The translations under genes were made by a program, and so were the position numbers. From assembly GCA_037043455.1 (NCBI GenBank), contig JAWPHD010001134.1:289693-353692 (forward strand): a stretch of DNA of 64,000 nucleotides, read 5' to 3'. This DNA comes from Cyrtodaria siliqua (taxonomy: Eukaryota > Mollusca > Bivalvia > Adapedonta > Hiatellidae). Under the pieces are notes generated by a model. It was not told the origin of the DNA and made no database searches. It saw only the letters and a program-made list of their open reading frames with translations. Positions 56,346-64,000 of this stretch are shown piece by piece (within the stretch, counting starts at the first letter, position 1; each line of letters starts with the position of its first letter).

Positions 56346-57748
56346 ATTCAATTACACAACGTATCGTTTTCGGGGAGTGTTCAAATGTTCTAAAATAGCT
56401 AACAGCTTTTAGACAATTAAATCTTTGTCTGCAATAATTAAATAGCCTGTTTTGAAGAAAAAGAAAATGTAAACGTCTTGAAAGAAAATGCCCCTCTCCA
56501 TGCAGATAAAAAAGGCGATCCCTTAAACTCATTTTTTTCTGGAGTTTATACATAGATCTATGCACATTTTGCCAAATCAGGCACAGTGAATAATTTTCGA
56601 ATGTCTTTATGGCAATCCTGAATATTTTTAAAATATCCCGTCACGTTAGTTTCAGAAGAAAGCGCATGCCACTGATTGTAAGTTCCATCTCTGATCTAGA
56701 TCTATGTTAATACGTGCACTTCGATATGTAACAAATAAGTAAAAGGCACACGATTGATATTTATAAGCATTTTTATTTGAGGAATTGAACTGAATTGGGT
56801 TTTAAGGCGCACCAACACATGAAAGGTTATATGGCGCCTAACATGAATGAACATGCCAGGCTCATCCTCCATGTACATCGAGATAATATATGGAGAATGG
56901 GCCTAGAACCTTCTCACCTGCAGAACTGCAACACATTCTATTGTAGACACTCCATTTACACTGGAGCCACGTTAGTTTTTCTGCCACTGCTCTAGTGTTT
57001 TGAGCGAGATGGCACCTGAAACAATGCAGGGGTCATGATGAAGACCTTTAATGAGCATGAACAAAAAAAGATAAAATGAACATGAATTTGTGTGCGTGTG
57101 GGGTGGAGGGGGAGGGGGGGGGGGTTTCTACCCCTCCAACGGGATCTGCAGTGGCCCTATCCTTTGACCCGGAACCACATGGGGCTTTTATTTTAGGAAA
57201 TCGAGTAAATGATATTAAACAGTTATCAATTGGTAAGAAGAACTTTTTTGCTTGTTTCGTTTACATCAAGACGTCAGTAGACATCGACTAACATATATAT
57301 AAAACAAGAATTCTTTTTTTATATATCAATAATTTGGTATTTATTATATCACATACATGTATATACAAAGTATGCGTAATAAATTATATGTTACTTTATA
57401 GTTTATATGTTAGTATTTCACACTTAATTAACAATAAACGCTTTAAATATGAATTTATTGTATTGTCATAGATAACGCCTTCTGACAAAACCAACCTGAA
57501 AATGTTAATCCTCGTTTACATATGAATTTAATAGCCGTCTATGTAGATGTAAATGACGCAGGTATACTGTCATGTTTGGTAAACTGTCATGATTCAACAT
57601 GTACATTCCAACTTACACTCACGTGTTTGTTATCAAAGACTGCCAATTATTGACACAAACAGGATGTCATATAATGTTCAACATACTTCGTGTTCTACAC
57701 ATACTCCGTATGCGTGTTTTTAAACATTTCTTCTGAGCATGATAATCG
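56346..57748. other. Unassigned DNA and presumed 3' UTR of the minus-strand gene
   Basis: A G-rich tract lies at 57101-57124. GAATTTATTG at about 57451 (AATAAA on the minus strand) could be the poly(A) signal of the gene ending at 57749. The segment at 56795-56940 (GGCGCACCAACACATGAAAG) looks like an interspersed repeat but has no partner here. Confidence 0.35.
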
Positions 57749-57914
57749 TTACTCTTTGCTCAAAAGACTGTCCTCTGGGATTCCAAAGAATACAGATGGC
57801 AGTATTTTGGTTTCATCAACTTTGTAGTGATAACGGACTGCTTGCGCGCCCTTTGGCTGCTGCCTGGCTTTGAGAGTTTCCCACCTGTCTTTTCTTATAT
57901 CGAACTCGTGGTTT
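57749..57914 (-). CDS. Terminal coding exon of an unidentified gene
   Basis: The minus strand reads TTAAACAATTCCAG, then the exon, which begins with the last base of a split codon (previous intron phase 2) and runs for 54 codons to TAA at 57751-57749. The C-terminal peptide begins NHEFDIRKDRWETLKARQQP and ends with ILPSVFFGIPEDSLLSKE. It is basic in the middle, with no membrane segment or low complexity. Balanced composition and the absence of repeats set it apart from nearby spurious frames. Preceding exons were not found with confidence. The poly(A) signal may be at about 57451. The family is unknown to me. Confidence 0.6.
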
Positions 57915-58251
57915 CTGGAATTGTTTAATAAAATAATTATTGAAACGAGCTAATGCATGTAAATATTAGCTTTTATATCAGTCTTTTTGTTACTCTTTGT
58001 TACTTACTATATTCCATACCTGTTGTAAGCTCCCTTCTAAGGTACTTATTGATTGTCTTCCTGGGTAGAACCAGTATTAAGCAATGCAGATAAAGTGTCT
58101 TGCTCTAGACTGAATACAACGAAATAACTGACTTTCATTTATTGGTGTCAAGTCAAGAAATATTTATTTACAAGTCGGTTATATACAACAAAATAACACA
58201 AGCTCCAGTGAGTTTTTAAACCCGACTTGGTGTAACAACAGTTTCAGAAAT

Positions 58252-58495
58252 ACGGCGTCTCCGTGGCCGAGTGGTTAATGACGTTGCGTTGTAAAACTTC
58301 TCGCCTCTCACCGCTGAGTGTTCGAATCCCACTGGGAGCTCGACTTGTAAATGAGGAAGCGTCGATTCTTACGGATGGCGGGAGGTGTACAGTACTGGTT
58401 CTTGCATCCACCACAAAAAAATCGACCGACATATATAACCTGACATGTATTGAAAATGAGGTAAAACACCATACAAACAAACAAACAAAGACACA
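58252..58495 (+). repeat. Full-length tRNA-Ser/Leu-type SINE
   Basis: The head is GTCTCCGTGGCCGAGTGGTT with B box GTTCGAATCCCAC. The body is GGGAGCTCGACTTGTAAATG, ATTCTTACGGATGGCGGGAG and CCACAAAAAAATCGACCG. The tail is (CAAA)n. It serves as the reference copy for the family in this window. Confidence 0.85.
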
Positions 58496-58537
58496 AACAC
58501 ATATGGTGCTCATATAGTGGCAAATAGTTCACATACC

Positions 58538-58759
58538 GTACAGGACCGAGCCGGGTCTCAAACTTAATGCATTGAGACTCGAGTGTTGGACTGGATGGTC
58601 CTGTAGAAATCGATACTGAAAGACGTGCAGGAGGTAGAATCTGGCATCGTTTCTTAAATGACCTCATGCATGGCGAAAATGGTGGCGATCTTTTTACTTT
58701 TCTTTTTCTGTACAAGGTCAGATTTGTATTTTTTTTTGTAACGAGGCATTCTTTCAGAC
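58538..58759 (-). CDS. Candidate exon with a short open frame, uncertain
   Basis: The minus strand has a good acceptor, GTATATTTCAG, before 58759. Ten bases into the exon is an ATG in purine context (58749), opening 31 codons (MPRYKKKYKSDLVQKKKSKK and 11 more) that end at TAA 58654. A donor-like ACG|GTATGT lies at 58538. The peptide is lysine-rich and not repeat-derived. The donor and stop do not give the phase needed to join the exon at 57749-57914, so it may be a separate, broken or non-coding exon. Confidence 0.2.
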
Positions 58760-58918
58760 CTGAAATATACCGAAAATAACAACAGAAAGGTTTAGCACAT
58801 TCAACTTTGTTGGCGTACAGTGGACTCCATACACTTTTTTTAGGCATACACCTAAAGAAATGAACGACTGGTGTCGATTTTCGAGTTCATTTAAATATCC
58901 GAAGTTGAAACAAGCTCT

Positions 58919-58988
58919 CACTACGGTGTGTCTAGTATATAAGATTCCTGGTTTTCACCCAGGCGGCCCTCGTACAATTCCCGGCCCC
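58919..58988 (+). repeat. tRNA-Glu-like SINE head
   Basis: GGTTTTCACCCAGGCGGCCC followed by CGTACAATTCCCGGCCCC. The array resumes here after 3.2 kb of other DNA. Confidence 0.7.
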
Positions 58989-59084
58989 GAAAATTAATTT
59001 GACCATATCTAGAAATAACATGAAGACTTATGCATATGCTCTGAAAACATCAGCTTAATAGAATGTTACTGATGCACGGCATAC

Positions 59085-59328
59085 TTTAATAGTTTGTTTG
59101 TTTGTATGTTGTTTTACGTCATTTTCAACACATACAATGATATATATGACGGTCGATTTTTTTGTGGTGGACGAAGACGATTCACTTTTCCTGGGTAGAA
59201 TAATTACTATACAGCTCCCGTCATCCGTAAGAATCGACACTTCCTGACTTACAAGTCGAGCTCCCAGTGGGATTCGAACCCGCAGCGGTGAGAGGCGGCG
59301 GTTTACAACGCAACGTCGTTAACCAATA
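59085..59328 (-). repeat. tRNA-Ser/Leu-type SINE with visible target duplication
   Basis: Flanked by CATACTTTAATAG (left) and CAATACTTTATAG (right). The array units without the SINE have a single CATACTATAATA here. Nearly full length apart from the first bases of the head. Confidence 0.8.
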
Positions 59329-59536
59329 CTTTATAGTAGAACTATCGTGAACGGCAAAACGGAAGGTCAAATGCGGGAGTGGCGAATAATTGAATTGGAT
59401 AAGCAACAGCCTCCGGACCTCCATGTCTGTTGTAGTGATCACCTAGCTATATAAGTAAACATAACGGTCATGCAATGTCTACAAGGGATTAAGCATTTAC
59501 ATATAGCAGTTACACATATTTTCTTTGTATTTAACT

Positions 59537-59765
59537 AGCAGGCGCGAAACCAGGCATACGCACGTACGCCAATGCGTACAATTCGTCAGCAAAAGTGAAA
59601 AAATAAAACTGAAATATAGCTTGAGAACGCATCATTTGCCTCCTAATTTTGAAAATATTCCACCGGCGCGAGGAGGAAACCCACTCGCAACGTCGCTGCT
59701 CGGTTCGCAGCTACGCTTCTCATATCTGGCGTACATTTCAAAATGCTCCAGGTACGCTCCTGAAC
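59537..59765. mobile_element. Small TIR element inserted in one array unit
   Basis: The left end is CAGGCGCGAAACCAGGCAT. The right end reads, inverted, CAGGAGCGTACCTGGAGCAT. The uninterrupted unit reads TTTAACCAGTAAC. Here TTTAACTAG precedes and AACAGTAAC follows, suggesting a short target duplication. The ends resemble CAGGGGCG-type hAT termini. Only this array unit carries it. Confidence 0.6.
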
Positions 59766-60126
59766 AGTAACATTTTTATAGAGAAACATGTTTAAATTTG
59801 TCAACAGTTGTATGCAAAGCATGATGTCGCGGCAGGTAACTCTCTGTTGACACTAGCCAGAATCCATAGCAATTAATGAATACAAATAAAATCATAACGA
59901 GACAATGACACTTATTAATAAAGACATGAAATCGCAGGTTATAGTAAAAATAACCAGTCTGTTTTCCATTTCTTAACTGTACCGTAACTTACCGTGTGGA
60001 TACCAGCGTATGTGTGAAAACGAAACGGAAATGAACGAATCGAGCTCATTTAAATAATGGACTGGAATTTAGCTTAGGGTTTGAATGATAATTGTACACA
60101 TAATTATGATGTTCACTCAATGCGAA

Positions 60127-60164
60127 TTGGAAGAAGAAGAAGAAGAAGAAGAAGAAGAAGAAGG
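60127..60164 (+). repeat. GAA microsatellite without the Lys-SINE
   Basis: The tract joins directly to GTCATGCAACGTCTACAAGC. Both the preceding Glu head and the Lys-SINE have been deleted here. Confidence 0.85.
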
Positions 60165-60574
60165 TCATGCAACGTCTACAAGCGATTAAAAATTAACATA
60201 TAGCATTTACACATATTTTCTTTCTATTTAACCAGTTGCATTTTATATGTTTAAATTCGTCTGCAGTTGTATGCAAAATGTCGCTGCAGGTAACTTTCTG
60301 TTGACACTGGACAGAATCCATAATAATTAATTAATACAAATAAAATCATAACGAAACAATGTCACTTATAAATAAAGACATGCAATCGCAGGTTATCTTA
60401 AAAATAAACAGTCTGGTTCGCATTTCTTAACTGTACCGTTTCTTACCGTGTGGATACCAACGTATGTGTGAAATGAACGACTAGTGTCGATTTTCGAGTT
60501 CATTTAAATAATGAACGGGAATTTAGCTTAGGGTTTGAATGGTAATTGTCCGAACCGAAGTTGAAACAAGCTCT

Positions 60575-61022
60575 CACTACGGTGTTTCTAGCGGTTAAGA
60601 TTCCTGGTTTTCACCCAGGCGGCCCTCGTACAATTCCCGGCCCCGAAAATTACTTTGACCATATCTAAAAATAACATGAAAACTGATGCATATGCTCTGA
60701 AAACATCAGCGTGATGAAATGATACAAGTACACATAATTATGATGTTCACTCAATGCGAATTGGAAGAAGAAGAAGAAGAAGAAGAAGAAAAAGAAGGCG
60801 AAGAAGAAGAAGAAGAAGAAGAAGTAGAAGAAGAAGAAGAAGAAGAAGAAGAAGAAGAAGAAAAAAATAAATAAGAAGAAACAGAAGAAACAGAAGAAGA
60901 AGAACCTCTAAAATTGGCAGAAATAAAAGTAACCTCCCAACATGGTAGGGGTGTGTGGATGGCTCGAACCCACGACCCCGAAATTAAGGGTCATGTGCTC
61001 TACCAACTAAACGAGAGCCGTG
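60575..61022. repeat. Tail-to-tail SINE pair: Glu-SINE (+), GAA tract, Lys-SINE (-)
   Basis: The Glu head at 60575-60645 and body are followed by GAA repeats (60763-60902). The minus-strand Lys-SINE then reads back from 61022: head with TTTAGTTGGTAGAGCACATG, CCCTTAATTTCGGGGTC and GTGGGTTCGAGCC, body CCTACCATGTTGGGAGG, tail (TTC)n. Both SINEs end in the same microsatellite. Confidence 0.8.
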
Positions 61023-61257
61023 CAATGATGTTATCAACAGTAATATTTAATGGCGTTCGCATTAATGGCTTGTGTGTAGAGTGTGTCGTTATCAAGTGTT
61101 GTGCTTGTTAAAGTGTGTGATACCGCATAAGTATGTGTCAGGTCTAGTCCCGTTTTGAGAGGTTTCTGAATGAAACGAAATAAAACGGTATCAGACACAA
61201 CTTGATGTTTGCTGCTTTCACAAAACAAAAGAGAGTAAAACGAGCCAATCACGGCAT

Positions 61258-61504
61258 ACTATAATATTTTTTTTTTTTTGTATGTTGTTTTACGTCATTT
61301 TCAATACATGCAAGGTTATATATGACGGTCGATTTTTTGTGGTGGAGGCAGACTACCCACTTTTCCTGTATAGAACCAGTACTGTACACCTTGCGCCATC
61401 CATAAGAATCGACACTTCCTCACTTACAAGTCGAGCTCCCAGTGTCTAGTGGTTAAGATTCCTGGTTTTCACACAGGCGGCCCTAGTACCATTCCCGGCC
61501 TCGA
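61258..61504. repeat. SINE (-) fused to a tRNA-Glu head (+)
   Basis: The minus-strand Ser/Leu SINE breaks at GAGCTCCCAGTG and continues directly as TCTAGTGGTTAAGATTCC of the Glu head. The identical junction recurs at 63379, so the fusion was copied with the array. Confidence 0.8.
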
Positions 61505-61617
61505 AAATTAATTTGAATATATACAGAAATAACACTAAGACTGATGCATATGCTCTGAAAACATCAGCGTGATAACACGTTACAAGTACACATAATTATG
61601 ATGTTCACTCAATGCGA

Positions 61618-61838
61618 ATTGGAAGAAGAAGAAGAAGAAATAGAAATAGAAGAAGAACATGAAGAAATAGAAGAAGAAAAAGAAGAAGAAGAAGATGAAA
61701 AGAAGAAGAAGAAGAACCTCTAAAATTGACAGATATAAAAGTAACCTCCCAATGTGGTAGGGGTGTGTGAATGGCTCGAACCCACGACCCCGAGTTTAAG
61801 GGTCATGTGCTCTACCAACTAAACGAGAGCCGTGCAAT
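61618..61838. repeat. GAA tract and Lys-SINE (-)
   Basis: GAA/AAT-type tract 61618-61720, then Lys-SINE with head at 61765-61838 (anticodon-position CTT on the minus strand). Confidence 0.75.
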
Positions 61839-62664
61839 GACGTTATCAACAGTAATCTTTAATGGCGTTCGTATTAATGGCTTGTGTGTAGCGTGTGGCG
61901 TTATCAAGTGTTGTGCTTGTTAAAATGTGTGATACCGCATAAGTATGTGTCAGGATTAGTTCCGTTTTGAGAGGTTTCTGAATGAAACGAAATAAAACGG
62001 TATCAGACACAACTTGATGTTTGCTGCTTTAACAAAACGAAAGAGAGTAAAACGCGCCAATCACGGCATACTATAATACTAGTACTATCATGAAGCAAGG
62101 CAACCAGAAGAACAAATAAACGACAAAACAGAAGGTCAAATGCGGAGTGGCGAATAATTGAATTGGATAAGCCACAGCCTCCGGACCTCCATGTCTGTTG
62201 TAGTGATCACCTAGCTATATAAGTAAACATAACGGTCATGCAAGGTCTAAAAGCGATTAAAAATTTACATATAGCATTTACACATATTTTCTTTCTATTT
62301 AACCAGTTGCATTTTATAGAGAAACATGTTTAAATTCGTCTGCAGTTTTATGCAAAATGTCGCTGCAGGTAACTTTCTGTTGACACTGGCCAGAATCCAT
62401 AACAATTAATTAATAGAAATAAAATCATAACTAAACAATGTCACTTATAAATAAAGACATGCAATCGCAGGTTATCTTAAAAAAAAACAGTCTGGTTCCC
62501 ATTTCTTAACTGTACCGTTTCTTACCGTGTGGATACCAATGCATGTGTGAAAACGAAACTATAAATGAACTACTGGTGTCGATTTTCGAGTTCATTTAAA
62601 TAATAGACTGGAATTTAGCCTAGGATTTGAATGGTAATTGTCCGAAGTTGAAACAAGCTCTCAC

Positions 62665-62962
62665 TACGGTGTGTCTAGTAGTTAAGATTCCTGGTTTTCA
62701 CCCAGGCGGCCCTGGTACAATTCCCGGCCCCGACAATTAATTTGACCATATCTAGAAATAACATGAAGACTGATGCATATGCTCTGAAAACATCAGGAAG
62801 AAAAAGAAGAAAAAGAAGAATAAGAAGACGAAGAAGAAGAAGAACCTCTTAAATTGACAGAAATAAAAGTAACCTCCCAACATGGTAGGGGTGTGTGGAT
62901 GGCTCGAACCCACGACCCCGAGATTAAGGGTCATGTGCTCTACCAACTAAACGAGAGCCGTG
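62665..62962. repeat. Tail-to-tail SINE pair with shortened tail
   Basis: Glu head 62665-62735, then body cut at ACATCAGGAAG, then a short GAA tract (62796-62848) and Lys-SINE (head 62889-62962). Confidence 0.75.
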
Positions 62963-63195
62963 CAATGATGTTATAAACAGTAATCTGTAACGACGTTCGC
63001 ATTAATGGCTTGTGCGTAGAGTGTGGCGTTTTCAAGTGTTGTGCTTGTTAAAGTGTGTGATACCGCATAAGTATGTGTCAGGTCTAGTCCCGTTTTGAGA
63101 GGTTTCTGAATGAAACGAAATAAAACGGTATCAGACACAACTTGATGTTTGCTGCTTTTACAAAACAAAAGAGAGTAAAACGAGCCAATCACGGT

Positions 63196-63442
63196 ATACT
63201 TTAATAGTTTGTTTGTATGTTGTTTTAGGTCATTTTCAACACATGCAAGGTTATATATGACGGTCGATTTTTTTGTGGTGGAGGCAGACCACCCACTTTT
63301 CCTGTATAGAACCAGTACTGTACACCTTGCGCCATCCGTAAGAATCGAAACTTCCTCACTTACAAGTCGAGCTCCCAGTGTCTAGTGGTTAAGATTCCTG
63401 GTTTTCACCCAGGCGGCCCTAGTACCATTCCCGGACCCGAAA
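63196..63442. repeat. Second copy of the SINE/tRNA-Glu fusion
   Basis: Same junction and order as 61258-61504, offset about 1,940 bp. Confidence 0.8.
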
Positions 63443-63552
63443 ATTAATTTGAATATATACAGAAATAACATGAAGACTGATGCATATGCTCTGAAAACAT
63501 CAGCGTGATAACATGTTACAAGTACACATAATTATGATGTTCACTCAATGCG

Positions 63553-63777
63553 AATTGGAAGAAGAAGAAAAAGAAATAGAAATAGAAGAAGAACATGAAG
63601 AAATAGAAGAAGAAAAAGAAGAAGAAGAAGAAAAGAAGAAGAAGAAGAAGAAGAAGAACCTCTAAAATTGTCAGATATAAAAGTAACCTCCCAACGTGGT
63701 AGGGGTGTGTGGATGGCTCGAACCCACGACCCCGAAATTAAGGGTCATGTGCTCTACCAACTAAACGAGAGCCGTGC
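63553..63777. repeat. GAA tract and Lys-SINE (-), second copy
   Basis: Corresponds to 61618-61838 in the previous duplication unit, including the internal AGAAATAGAAATAGAAG interruption. Confidence 0.75.
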
Positions 63778-64000
63778 AATGATGTTATCAACAGTAATAT
63801 TTAATGGCGTTCGCATTAATGGCTTGTGTGTAGAGTGTGGCGTTATCAAGTGCTGTGCTTGTTAAAGTGTGTGATACCGCATAAGTATGTGTCAGGTCTA
63901 GTTCCGTTTTAGAGGTTTCTGAATGAAACGAAATTAAAACGGTATCAGACACAACTTGATGTTCGCTGCTTTAACAAAACGAAAGAGAGTAAAACGCGCC

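Larger units (their letters stand above)
51533..64000. repeat. Complex satellite array of composite SINE-bearing units
   Basis: Recurring modules, in order: GTATGTGTCAGGTCTAGTCC (about 51533, 52795, 54655, 61131, 61943, 63071, 63883), CAAATGCGGAGTGGCGAATA (52958, 53583, 54849, 59367, 62135), a tRNA-Glu-like SINE (+), a GAA microsatellite, and a tRNA-Lys-like SINE (-). Unit length varies through insertions and deletions. Bases 55676-58850 are non-array sequence inside. The array continues past the window end. Nothing in it is coding. Confidence 0.85.

Noticed and set aside
58308..58847. 179-codon minus-strand frame
   Set aside because: Crosses the SINE at 58252-58495, so it is a composite. 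Only a small part (58654-58749, different frame) has splice context.
60575..63777. Functional tRNA-Glu and tRNA-Lys genes
   Set aside because: The heads resemble these tRNAs, but acceptor stems do not pair, B boxes of the Glu copies are degenerate, and SINE bodies follow.

Overview
The window is eukaryotic, AT-rich and repeat-dominated, and most probably comes from a mollusc, likely a bivalve. The reasons are several tRNA-derived SINE families, non-LTR reverse-transcriptase tails of a type common in molluscs, pearl/HINE-like elements with internal core repeats of about 160 bp that contain phrases such as GGGCCATAACTC, and introns with canonical GT..AG borders. There are no operons or other bacterial features. 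The species cannot be named from the sequence.

Only two stretches look like host protein-coding sequence. (1) 43466-48729 (+) is a four-exon gene whose splice phases fit throughout. It predicts a 181-residue protein with two membrane segments and a basic cytoplasmic tail, which I do not recognise. (2) 57749-57914 (-) is the last coding exon (54 codons plus stop) of an unidentified gene. A weak candidate exon lies further upstream on that strand at 58654-58749. The remaining recognisable protein sequence is decayed mobile or multicopy material: a hAT transposase C-terminus (14402-14787, -), two non-LTR retrotransposon ends (24375-24765, -; 42745-43312, +), and a broken multicopy gene with a HAFTGCD signature and a cysteine-rich tail (26098-27210, +).

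Layout. 1-340: a SINE split by a small inverted-repeat element. 1135-3760: a 35/37-bp minisatellite in two blocks. 4483-6254: pearl-like core repeats. 6400-7245: a SINE and a strong nested palindrome. 10092-11364: a 23/24-bp minisatellite. 12772-14301: two interspersed repeats, each with a second copy elsewhere in the window. 15089-19464: a 4.4-kb element with G-rich repeats, interrupted by a second element and containing a 67-base G run. 20-36 kb: mostly unique AT-rich DNA with remnants of a dispersed family. 36727-39541: 45 copies of a 63-bp unit with no length change, derived from an internal segment of that dispersed family. 40-43 kb: SINE, hairpin, 31-bp tandem repeat and LINE end. 43.4-49 kb: the two-membrane-segment gene, whose introns hold a near-perfect hairpin, a 37-bp minisatellite and divergent core repeats. 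51.5-55.7 and 58.85-64 kb: a complex array built from a tRNA-Glu-derived SINE (+) and a tRNA-Lys-derived SINE (-) that meet tail-to-tail on a GAA microsatellite. It includes a 1.94-kb tandem duplication that runs off the window end.

Most long open frames here arise because repeat units lack stop codons, and they are not annotated as genes.
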